In this document: positions 1 to 6,239 of the stretch, piece by piece
Layout: every line of letters begins with the position of its first letter
How positions within the stretch are numbered: position 1 is the first letter of the stretch
NCBI GenBank assembly: GCA_027366585.1
Contig: DAHXNF010000056.1
Location: forward strand, 1 to 34,068
Length of the DNA: 34,068 nt
Reading direction: 5' to 3'
DNA from: Thermoplasmatales archaeon
GTDB taxonomy: Archaea; Thermoplasmatota; Thermoplasmata; Thermoplasmatales; Thermoplasmataceae
Translations under genes and position numbers: made by a program
The notes under the pieces: generated by a model
Told to the model about the DNA's origin: nothing
Databases searched by the model: none
Seen by the model: the letters and a program-made list of their open reading frames with translations, nothing else

Positions 1-1
1 C

Positions 2-226
2 TTCAAGAGAGATTTCATCTCTCATGATCCTATTGAAAGATTCAGGAAGTCCTCTCGTTATGTTGAATTGTCAAGGGATATACCGGAAGAAGTGAACTCT
101 AAAATAATAAATGAGGTTCAGGAAAGGATATCTGGAATAAAGCACACAACAGGTTCTCGTGTGTCAACGGAGTATCTCTATGAGTGGAGACCCGGGGACA
201 TCACAGATCAAGCGGAGTTACGCTGA
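2..226 (+). CDS. C-terminal part of an unidentified protein
   Basis: An open frame enters from the left edge and stops at TGA 224-226, giving the last 74 residues of a protein whose start lies outside the window. The visible part is hydrophilic and charged, with phrases such as RDFISHDPIERFRKSSRY and TEYLYEWRPGDITDQ, and no membrane segment. I do not recognise the family. The next gene on the left side of the map is convergent with it. Confidence that it is coding rests on the uninterrupted frame to the window edge and on its composition; the function is unknown. Confidence 0.5.
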   Translation, partial: FKRDFISHDPIERFRKSSRYVELSRDIPEEVNSKIINEVQERISGIKHTTGSRVSTEYLYEWRPGDITDQAELR

Positions 227-257
227 GATAACCTGGAAAAGCCGCGTGGATAACTGG

Positions 258-479
258 CTAGATAAATTTTAGCATCTTCAGGTTGGGTTCTATCTCCCTC
301 TTAATTACTTCATCGATCCCAATTCCATCTTCCTGGGCTTTAAGGCATAGCGAAACTGTTGTTTCATGATCCAGGGTTCGCTGTTTTCCATCTCTGTCAT
401 AGATAACAATCTCTCCGAAATTTTTACAATCTATCAAGATAGCCAGCAAACAATGGCTTGTATTTAAGCTTCTTTTCAT
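258..479 (-). CDS. small hypothetical protein divergent from padR
   Basis: This 73-residue frame starts at an ATG and reads away from the PadR regulator gene. It has a short hydrophobic stretch near residues 11-17 (LLAILID), then a charged, mixed alpha/beta-like body ending in MLKFI. I cannot assign a family. Its start lies 13 bases from the first of two palindromes in the shared upstream region, and its TATA-like element would overlap that palindrome, so it could be a target of the neighbouring PadR protein. It could still be a chance frame, since it is short and without a recognised homologue. Confidence 0.45.
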   Translation of the reverse strand: MKRSLNTSHCLLAILIDCKNFGEIVIYDRDGKQRTLDHETTVSLCLKAQEDGIGIDEVIKREIEPNLKMLKFI

Positions 480-491
480 GTAAGAAGTGAA

Positions 492-531
492 ATATCGGAA
501 TCCGATATCTATATATATCGAAAAGCGATAT
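492..531. promoter_or_regulatory. Two tandem 17-bp palindromic operators in the divergent padR promoter
   Basis: Two related palindromes are seen: ATATCGGAATCCGATAT at 492-508 (perfect 8+1+8) and ATATCGAAAAGCGATAT at 515-531 (6-bp arms, 5-bp spacer). Both fit ATATCG-N5-CGATAT, with centres 23 bp apart, about two helical turns. A TATA-like run (511-518, ATATATAT) lies between them, about 30 bases before the ATG at 545. Operator 2 covers the gap between that element and the start, and operator 1 overlaps the likely promoter of the leftward gene. PadR proteins usually bind such sites and repress themselves, so autoregulation and control of the divergent gene is a reasonable inference. Confidence 0.7.
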
Positions 532-544
532 AGTGTTGATTACT

Positions 545-1036
545 ATGTATGGACACAGAGAATTTGGAGAAGGAATGCACGGTGGGCATGGTGGGCACGG
601 TAGATATGGGATGATGGATGGAATCGGTTTCAGAGGCCTGAGGCATTATGTACTTGAGCTGCTGAATGAAAAGCCCATGAAGGGATCGGAGATAATGACA
701 GCCATTTCGGATAAGACAATGAACCGGTGGAAGCCGAGTCCCGGTTCGATTTATCCTCTTCTTAGGAATCTTGAGTCGCTGGAATTGGTAACCCGCAATG
801 AAAATGGGACGTATTCAATCACAGAGACAGGAAAGCAGGAGATTTCATACAGGAGAGAAGTTATGCGTGGCTTTGGAGGAAGAGGGCAACCGGCAACAGT
901 CAAGGACATGCTTGTTGACATGGAGAATTATGTCAATTACTTCAACGATGTTCCGGAGGAAGTTCTTCCAAACCTGGACGCTCTTTCCGGTCTCAGGAAC
1001 TCCATCGACAAGCTGCTTGTGAAACTTAAGCACTGA
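545..1036 (+). CDS. PadR-family transcriptional regulator with His/Gly-rich N-terminus
   Basis: This 163-residue protein has the PadR winged-helix signature: a helix-turn-helix around LRHYVLELLNEKPMKGSEIM, then PSPGSIYPLLRNLESLELV and the wing (NGTYSITETGKQEI). A C-terminal helical part follows, probably for dimer formation. PadR proteins are usually ligand-responsive repressors. I chose ATG 545 over GTG 533 because it lies about 30 bases after the TATA element and because 533 falls against the second palindrome. The first 26 residues are rich in His, Gly and Met (MHGGHGGHGRYGMMDG), which is unusual for the family and could bind metal; that is inference. Two operator-like palindromes lie directly upstream, pointing to autoregulation. 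Confidence 0.85.
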   Translation: MYGHREFGEGMHGGHGGHGRYGMMDGIGFRGLRHYVLELLNEKPMKGSEIMTAISDKTMNRWKPSPGSIYPLLRNLESLELVTRNENGTYSITETGKQEISYRREVMRGFGGRGQPATVKDMLVDMENYVNYFNDVPEEVLPNLDALSGLRNSIDKLLVKLKH

Positions 1037-1089
1037 GGCAATAATTATTTATCAGGCAATCTTAAAATACATTACATCTATATTTTAAC

Positions 1090-1851
1090 GTGCTCCGATT
1101 TCTCGCAGTATTTGCAATTATATTATTCCTAATTCCGGTTGGGTTCCATCCAGCATCAGCACAAGGTACCGGCCAGAGTTTTGAGTGGAAGGCTGGAAAT
1201 TGCCTTAACTACTCTGTTTCTATTGCAATAAATTACACTACTGAAGCTGCCACAAGCAGTGGTTACTTTCACGTTTCATTCAGATCCGTTAGTTATGGCA
1301 ATTGTAATGCATATTTAGAAGTCGATCAGAGTATAGCGTTCAAGGGCGCGAACCAAGTATATTGCGTAAGTCTGTCAATAGGGCAAATTCCGGTTTACAT
1401 TCCGTATTTCCCGCTTGCGAACATTAATGATGCAGCTTCGCTTGATAGCATACTGAACTTAAGCTATGGCAGCGAACAATATTATGAAAATACCTCCATT
1501 GCTCAAGTGCATGTGTTAAACTCGAATACTAGCGCTTACAGAATTGCATTTAACTCAACAAATACATCCGGTTCTGTCATGGTAAATGAACTGAACGGTA
1601 TAGTCATCTGTGGAACTGTAACATCAAAACTCCTTGATCTTAACCTTCAAGAGAGCGTTGAAAGAGCGGTATTTTTCAACCTTGATCGAAGTAATATTCC
1701 GATGGGTGTTGTAAGTAATCCGGGAGGGCCTCTCGCAGCTATTGAACCGTATTCACCTTACACAATTTATTTTTACTACTCAACCCTCGGAGCATACGCA
1801 TTCCTTATCGGGCTTTCAGCGATCTGGCTGCTTAGGCGAATGAAATCATAG
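1090..1851 (+). CDS. secreted, C-terminally membrane-anchored protein of unknown function
   Basis: The 253-residue product begins with a signal peptide (hydrophobic residues 2-17, Ala-rich cleavage region ending ASA near residue 24). It continues as a Ser/Thr/Asn-rich, beta-type ectodomain with many N-glycosylation sequons (NYS, NYT, NTS, NST). It ends with a membrane segment (about 229-246) followed by RRMKS. It is therefore probably displayed outside the cell, anchored at the C terminus. The start is GTG; a TATA-like TTAAAATA (1062-1069) lies about 24 bases ahead, fitting a leaderless mRNA. A T-rich tract after the stop is a plausible terminator. I do not recognise the family. Confidence 0.75.
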   Translation: MLRFLAVFAIILFLIPVGFHPASAQGTGQSFEWKAGNCLNYSVSIAINYTTEAATSSGYFHVSFRSVSYGNCNAYLEVDQSIAFKGANQVYCVSLSIGQIPVYIPYFPLANINDAASLDSILNLSYGSEQYYENTSIAQVHVLNSNTSAYRIAFNSTNTSGSVMVNELNGIVICGTVTSKLLDLNLQESVERAVFFNLDRSNIPMGVVSNPGGPLAAIEPYSPYTIYFYYSTLGAYAFLIGLSAIWLLRRMKS

Positions 1852-1874
1852 GTTGGGAGGACAATCCCCGGGAA

Positions 1875-1892
1875 TCTCTTTTTCCCCTTTTT
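1875..1892 (+). terminator. T-rich terminator after the 1090-1851 gene
   Basis: Two runs of five T separated by CCCC lie about 25 bases after the stop codon of the membrane-anchored protein. Archaeal termination commonly uses such T-rich stretches without a stable hairpin, so this is a likely terminator. Confidence 0.45.
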
Positions 1893-1910
1893 AAAAACGG
1901 GACAAACGGA

Positions 1911-2210
1911 TCAAATTTTCTTTTTGTCTACGAAAGTAAACCGGTCTGCAAACGAATCTGAAAGTACTCTTCTGTGCTGCCCAAATATGAAATCATCCAG
2001 TTTTTCCAGTCCCTTGAAATTACCATGGTCTAATCGGTACTTTGTCTTCTTATTATCCTATATCGCTATAAAGCATGGAACGGAGATGGTGGATCCGCGC
2101 TAAAGTTCGACTGACTAAACAGATAAATATACTATGGCCTCAAATTGAGGCGGCTGCTCTGACAGGTACTTGTCAAGACTATAAACTATCTCCCTTTCTT
2201 TTTGCAACAT
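1911..2210 (-). pseudogene. possible remnant of a ~100-residue gene
   Basis: On the minus strand a single reading frame runs from an ATG at 2210 to a TGA at 1911-1913 and is broken by three TAG codons in its middle. The two ends read like protein: residues 1-31 (MLQKEREIVYSLDKYLSEQP...) and the final 49 (KYRLDHGNFKGLEKLDDF...). The plus-strand 88-codon frame opposite looks less protein-like. I do not recognise a family. A dead small gene is the best reading, but it may be chance. Confidence 0.3.
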
Positions 2211-2298
2211 TAGCCTACAAAATTTCAATTGCCCCACTCATGGTTGCTTTCCACATCTGTGCATTCCAAATGCCCTTGATTCTCTCATTTCTTGTCAT

Positions 2299-2329
2299 TA
2301 CCAGGAACCTGAGAATTTGTGTCCTGGTA
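2299..2329. other. perfect 8-bp inverted repeat
   Basis: TACCAGGA (2299-2306) and TCCTGGTA (2322-2329) form a perfect hairpin with a 15-base loop in a gene-poor stretch. There is no T-run directly after it, so a terminator is not obvious. It may be a protein-binding site or a scar of a lost element. Confidence 0.35.
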
Positions 2330-2493
2330 GAAATCAGGTGATACTTATACCCATAATAGCATCATCAATTGAGCCTGCTATTTCCGCCATCAACTTTAAA
2401 CAACATATTCGTTATTGCAGTTTCTTCTCAACTATAATACTCTTAAAAAAAGTAACTTCGTTGATATTAAATACTGTAACATAATATGCATTT

Positions 2494-2664
2494 ATGGAAG
2501 AAGAATCTCTAGTTGAGCATTTCATAGCAGCAATTGAGGGCACGAAGAGTACGATAGATCTGGTTTTTGATAACCTGACCATCAAACTACCTGGCATGAA
2601 CGCCGTTGTTGCGATAAACGGGACGCTCAATATAACCGCAAGACCGGTTCATGAGCGACAGTAA
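2494..2664 (+). CDS. small orphan protein, first gene of a two-gene unit
   Basis: This 56-residue frame starts at ATG 2494, about 23 bases after a TATA-like ATTAAATACT (2466-2475), which fits a leaderless start. It reads MEEESLVEHFIAAIEGTKST..., then a strand-like part (TIDLVFDNLTIKLPG, AVVAINGTLNITA). Its last 14 bases overlap the next gene, so the two are probably translated together. The two products share a short strand-like pattern (AINGTLNI here, VSINGKQF there), which may mean related folds. No family is recognised. Confidence 0.5.
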   Translation: MEEESLVEHFIAAIEGTKSTIDLVFDNLTIKLPGMNAVVAINGTLNITARPVHERQ

Positions 2665-3001
2665 GATAGCTCCGACAGCCTCCAAGTTATTATCAACAGT
2701 TTCTGGTACAGTTAATGTAAGCATAAACGGCAAACAGTTTTCTAAAGTCAGTTTCGTTGATTCCGGTCTGGAGGTTAACCTGCTTAACGAAAAATCTACC
2801 TCGTCAATGATGGGGCTTGTACCAAAACAAGCCAAGAAATTATCCCTCCTGAACAGGGTCTCGCGTGTACTGGCCTTCTATGGTATTTCTGTAAGACTCT
2901 CCGACGGCAAGGGAGAACTAATGTTTATTGGTTATAAGGCACATTCAATCCTTGGTGGAGTGAAGGTCAAGATCCTGAGGATGAGAAAGTACTTAAAATA
3001 G
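2651..3001 (+). CDS. orphan protein, second gene of a two-gene unit
   Basis: The 116-residue product starts at an ATG inside the end of the preceding small gene (14-base overlap). It has a beta-rich first half (VSGTVNVSINGKQFSKVSFVD) and a basic second half with clustered Lys/Arg (PKQAKKLSLLNRVSRVL, ending VKVKILRMRKYLK). It has no signal peptide or clear membrane segment. The basic tail could contact nucleic acid or a membrane surface, but nothing in the sequence decides this. The gene is convergent with the rhodanese gene, 9 bases away. I do not recognise the family. Confidence 0.6.
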   Translation: MSDSKIAPTASKLLSTVSGTVNVSINGKQFSKVSFVDSGLEVNLLNEKSTSSMMGLVPKQAKKLSLLNRVSRVLAFYGISVRLSDGKGELMFIGYKAHSILGGVKVKILRMRKYLK

Positions 3002-3010
3002 GCATCCTCA

Positions 3011-3346
3011 TTAGCATTCAGAAGTGCCGGACTCGCTGGGATATCCCAGTGCTTTCCACTCCGAAACTCCACCTCTATAAGCGAGTGCATTGAAGCCATT
3101 TTCCCTGAGTATTTCAGCTGCATATTCCGATGACATGCAGCTTTCTTCCTTGCAGTATGTTACTATGATATTTTTCCTGTTAAGTAGGGAAAAATCATGT
3201 TCTTCTATCCTGTAAAATGGGATCCAGATTGAGTTTTTTATCCTGTATTTTTTAAAAGCTTCCTTCGACATTATGTGCACAATTGTTACAGAGGCACTGT
3301 TAAGCAACTCCAGCAATTCTTTTGCTGTCACTTGATCTCTGGCCAC
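3011..3346 (-). CDS. single-domain rhodanese-like protein
   Basis: This 111-residue protein has the rhodanese fold pattern: ITAKEL-like entry (VTAKELLELLNSASVTIVHI), a strand plus the active-site loop VTYCKEESCMSS with the expected catalytic Cys, then AAEILRENGFNALAYRGGVSEWKALGYP, the typical end of the domain. Such proteins carry sulfur as a persulfide on the cysteine. A second cysteine five residues on (CKEESC) and one at the very C terminus could take part in sulfur relay. The start is GTG. It is divergent from the flavin reductase gene, with a 40-base shared upstream region, so a shared role in sulfur or redox chemistry is possible but unproven. Confidence 0.8.
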   Translation of the reverse strand: MARDQVTAKELLELLNSASVTIVHIMSKEAFKKYRIKNSIWIPFYRIEEHDFSLLNRKNIIVTYCKEESCMSSEYAAEILRENGFNALAYRGGVSEWKALGYPSESGTSEC

Positions 3347-3386
3347 GGATCATTATTGAAAGCAATATGAAATATGTTTCCGAACC

Positions 3387-4148
3387 ATGAAAAGCTTATT
3401 GCCTGCCAAAACATCTTGCTACATGCCGGGGCAGTTCAACCTTAAGCTGCTGAACAGAAAATATGTTGCAAAGGATACCATGGAGTTCGGGTTTCAGGTA
3501 ATTGGGGAACCAATTGAATTTTTGCCGGGACAGCACATTCAACTTATGATACCTGGAATTTATGACCGGAACAAGATCGAAGGAATACACTTTTTTTCAA
3601 TAATTGGGAGAGGCAATCCAATAAAAGAATTGTTCATAACTACCCGTATCTCGGCTTCACCATTCAAGCAGTACCTGCTATCCACAGAGCTTAGCCACAC
3701 ATTTATCGGGTTTGGTCCTCTCGGTTCCTTTACAGCATCTCAGGAGGGAAGGCCACTTGTGCTCTTTGCACTCGGGATAGGTATAACTGCCATGCTTCCG
3801 ATCGTTACAATAATAGGCAGTTACGGGAAGAGAAAACTCACTCTCTTCTATATTAACGGCAAGCTTGAAGATGTTGCATATGCATCTGAACTGTTCCATC
3901 TGGAAAAGCAGTATCAATCCTTTACACTGTATGCATATCTCCAGAACGGAACACTTGGTCTACCTTCTTATCGCGGCGGTAAGCCCACCGATGATGAGAT
4001 CAGGAATTCCATCGGGAGCGATCTAGCCGACACTGATGTCATGATATCCGGTCCTCCCAAGCAAGTCTATGAGATCAGAAAACAGATCCAGTCCCTTGGG
4101 ATTCCAGCTGTACACACAAAGGTTGAGATTTATTCCGGTTACCTGTGA
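3387..4148 (+). CDS. ferredoxin-NADP reductase-like FAD/NAD-binding oxidoreductase
   Basis: The 253-residue product resembles the two-domain ferredoxin reductase family. The N-terminal FAD-binding barrel runs to about residue 115 (FLPGQHIQLMIP; HFFSIIGRG in place of the usual RxYS flavin motif; GPLGSF). The C-terminal nucleotide-binding domain shows LFALGIGITAMLPIV, TLFYINGK and VMISGPPKQVYEIRKQI. It has no iron-sulfur domain, so it probably passes electrons between NAD(P)H and a separate carrier. The start is ATG 3387, about 21 bases after a TATA-like element; an in-frame ATG at 3423 is an alternative. The electron partner cannot be read from the sequence. Confidence 0.75.
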   Translation: MKSLLPAKTSCYMPGQFNLKLLNRKYVAKDTMEFGFQVIGEPIEFLPGQHIQLMIPGIYDRNKIEGIHFFSIIGRGNPIKELFITTRISASPFKQYLLSTELSHTFIGFGPLGSFTASQEGRPLVLFALGIGITAMLPIVTIIGSYGKRKLTLFYINGKLEDVAYASELFHLEKQYQSFTLYAYLQNGTLGLPSYRGGKPTDDEIRNSIGSDLADTDVMISGPPKQVYEIRKQIQSLGIPAVHTKVEIYSGYL

Positions 4149-4155
4149 AATAAAG

Positions 4156-5070
4156 CTAGCGCCTCACGGGCACTTCAAATTCAAGCAACTCCCTGCTCAA
4201 ATATGAGTCAGGGAATATGCTCCTTGCCTCTGCGAGAAGTTTCTCCAGATTATCCACCCTTGGACTGTAGTGAAACAGGTAGAATCTTTTGACGCCCGCA
4301 GCCTTTGCAATTTCAGCTGCCTGCCTTGATGAAGTATGGCCGAATTCATTTACTTTCGGTTCCAGGGAAGAATCAGTTGTTGTATCATGGATGAAGACAT
4401 CGGCATCTTTTGCGAACTCCTTCATATCCTCCCTCGGCCTGGTATCGCCTGAGTAGACGATCTTTCTGCCTTTTCTTATCCCTGATGTAACGTCATCTAT
4501 TGAAAATGTCCTTCCCTGGATGACAACAATCTTTTTCTCCCTCAATTCTTCAAGCCTCTTCCTGGGAAAGCCGATCTTTATCGCCTTGTCTAGATCTATT
4601 TTAGGAAAGTCCGGTTCTTCGAAGGAATATGCAATGCTCGGAACCGGGTGATCATTCTGATGCGTTCTTACTAAAAATTTGCCGAAATCATATGTTTCAC
4701 CCGGCAGGAGTTCATGAATTACAACCTCGTATCCAAGGGTAAAATAGCCCACATTGAGAGCATTGGATATCATCCTGAAGGCTCCTCTTGGGCCATAAAT
4801 ATGAAGTGGACGCTCCCTGGAATTGAATGACATGCTCTGAATTAATCCGATCAGTCCGATGAAATGGTCCCCATGAAAATGAGTTATGAAAACATTGTCG
4901 ATCTTCATGAAAGATAGCTGGCTTTTCATTATCTGCTTCTGAGTGCCCTCCCCGCAGTCAAGAAGGTTTAGGACATCTTCTATCTGAAGCGCGATCGCAG
5001 GTAGGGAACGACCGATTGCCGGCCATGATCCACCTGTACCAAGGAATGTAACTTTAACGTTTGATGCCAA
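4156..5070 (-). CDS. rnz: ribonuclease Z (tRNA 3'-end endonuclease)
   Basis: This 304-residue protein is a short-form tRNase Z, which cuts the 3' trailer from tRNA precursors. It shows the metallo-beta-lactamase zinc motif HFHGDH (64-69), the entry FLGTGGSWPAIGRS and LLDCGEGTQKQI, the later YSGDTRP and the C-terminal FGHTSS and LFHYSPR motifs. The length is usual for archaea and all zinc ligands appear present. Its start overlaps the end of the TOPRIM gene by 17 bases, so the two are one transcript. The gene is convergent with the flavin reductase gene, 7 bases away. Confidence 0.93.
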   Translation of the reverse strand: MASNVKVTFLGTGGSWPAIGRSLPAIALQIEDVLNLLDCGEGTQKQIMKSQLSFMKIDNVFITHFHGDHFIGLIGLIQSMSFNSRERPLHIYGPRGAFRMISNALNVGYFTLGYEVVIHELLPGETYDFGKFLVRTHQNDHPVPSIAYSFEEPDFPKIDLDKAIKIGFPRKRLEELREKKIVVIQGRTFSIDDVTSGIRKGRKIVYSGDTRPREDMKEFAKDADVFIHDTTTDSSLEPKVNEFGHTSSRQAAEIAKAAGVKRFYLFHYSPRVDNLEKLLAEARSIFPDSYLSRELLEFEVPVRR

Positions 5071-5491
5071 TTCCGGTGAGGATGTAATATCTGTTTATTG
5101 TTTTTCCCATTCGCTCAGATACAACGCAGCGTTCAATAGCTCTCGGAAGATCTTCTATGCAGTTCACCAGATTGAGAGAACGTATCCGGCTCCAATAGTA
5201 TGTATCTGCAGTTTTTCCCATGCCTTCAACACAGCGCCTCAGCGCTTCCTTCAGTGCAATTCCTTTCCGGTCAAAATCCGGTAGTATTATTACTTCCTTC
5301 CTTTCCCGGATAATTTCCTCGACCCTGTGAAAAATACTCTTTCCATGATTAAGGCTGTGGATTTCACCCTTAAAACCAAGTGATCTAAGCCCTTCAACAT
5401 CATTTCTCCCCTCGACAATGATTGGCACATCATCGTTCTTCTCCGCAAGTCTCTCGACGAGTTCAAAGACTTTTTCAACCGGCTGAGTCAC
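5054..5491 (-). CDS. TOPRIM-domain protein (UPF0292-like, related to RNase M5/primase fold)
   Basis: The 145-residue product carries a TOPRIM domain: the conserved Glu in IIVEGRNDVEGLRSLG (E27) and the DxD motif in VIILPDFDRKG (D72, D74), which bind metal in this fold. Small archaeal proteins of this kind are annotated UPF0292; relatives include RNase M5 and DnaG primase, so a role on RNA or DNA phosphodiesters is likely but not established. The start is GTG at 5491, with TATA-like AGATTTATTT about 28 bases upstream, fitting a leaderless start. Its overlap with RNase Z suggests linked roles in RNA processing. Confidence 0.82.
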   Translation of the reverse strand: MTQPVEKVFELVERLAEKNDDVPIIVEGRNDVEGLRSLGFKGEIHSLNHGKSIFHRVEEIIRERKEVIILPDFDRKGIALKEALRRCVEGMGKTADTYYWSRIRSLNLVNCIEDLPRAIERCVVSERMGKTINRYYILTGIGIKR

Positions 5492-5601
5492 AATTATGCA
5501 AACAAAGCAGGAGAAATAAATCTTACTATGCAGGGCACCGGATCTATCGGCGTTTCATCCAGGAGAGCCAATCTTTAAAGAGTCGGTTCATGAAACAGGT
5601 T

Positions 5602-5895
5602 TCATTTATAATGTACAAAGAGCCTATGGTCTCCAGACCCTGTCAATATGCCTAATCGAACTCCAGCATCCAGCCAGCCATAAGAATAATTGACAGCTGA
5701 AATGCAGTTCAATCCGTCACCTTTATTGAAGAAACTCTTTGCATCTGAGTAGTAATCATGGGCCATCTTCAGGAAGTCCTCTGCTATTATATAAAGCGCT
5801 GAGTCGGCTGGAACTGCAATTCTGATCAACAGGAGAGCCTCCTCCTCGAGGTTGATATATTTTTCCGCCCTGGCCATCAGTTCATTCTGGCTCAT
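5602..5895 (-). CDS. DUF357 family protein
   Basis: This 97-residue protein matches what I know of archaeal DUF357: an all-helical protein with AEDFLKMAHDYYSDAKSFFNKGDGLNCISAVNYSY-type helices and the marker YGWLDAGVRLGIL. The biochemical function of the family is not known. It starts at ATG 5895 and overlaps the stop of the upstream gene by four bases (ATGA), so the two are translationally coupled. The gene ends about 110 bases before the TOPRIM gene, which has its own promoter. Confidence 0.8.
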   Translation of the reverse strand: MSQNELMARAEKYINLEEEALLLIRIAVPADSALYIIAEDFLKMAHDYYSDAKSFFNKGDGLNCISAVNYSYGWLDAGVRLGILTGSGDHRLFVHYK

Positions 5896-6221
5896 CTGTA
5901 TTTACTGTAATCAAATACCAAATCAATAAGCTTCTTTTCGGTCTTTGAGTCTATAACTCCCTCTTCCTTCTTTTTCGTAATGTAATCTTTAGCCTCCTTT
6001 GTGCTTTTCTTGGAAGCAATTGAATATACACTGCCCTTGATCGCGCCCCTGACACTGTCCGGTAATGTTTCTATTATCTTTGAAAGCAGGAACCTGAACT
6101 CCTCTTCCTTCCTCATGTCAAGTTTCTTTACTCGTTCTGTCGTCTGATCGTATTGATTCCCCGAATTACTGTTGGGTCCTCTTCTGTAAGGACCGCTCCT
6201 GTATTTTCTATAGCCAGGCAT
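5892..6221 (-). CDS. conserved-looking basic protein of unknown function
   Basis: The frame gives a 109-residue protein from ATG 6221 (MPGYRKYRSGPYRRGPNSNS...). An in-frame earlier start at 6239 is possible, but a TATA-like AAATATAAATA centred near 6250 lies about 29 bases before 6221, which favours 6221. The first 35 residues are basic, Gly/Pro/Asn-rich and probably disordered, and could contact RNA. The rest is helical and charged (EEFRFLLSKIIETLPDSVRGAIKG, then KEAKDYITKKKEEGVID). It is coupled by a four-base overlap to the DUF357 gene. I do not recognise the family. Confidence 0.65.
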   Translation of the reverse strand: MPGYRKYRSGPYRRGPNSNSGNQYDQTTERVKKLDMRKEEEFRFLLSKIIETLPDSVRGAIKGSVYSIASKKSTKEAKDYITKKKEEGVIDSKTEKKLIDLVFDYSKYR

Positions 6222-6239
6222 TATCAAGACAAAGAGCAT

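Noticed and set aside
1911-2210. Pyrrolysine (TAG) readthrough
   Set aside because: TAG is used as an ordinary stop by several intact genes in this window.
2075-2341. 88-codon plus-strand open frame (MERRWWIRAKVRLTK...)
   Set aside because: Its composition is not protein-like, it has no recognisable domain or ribosome site, and it lies opposite a better minus-strand remnant.
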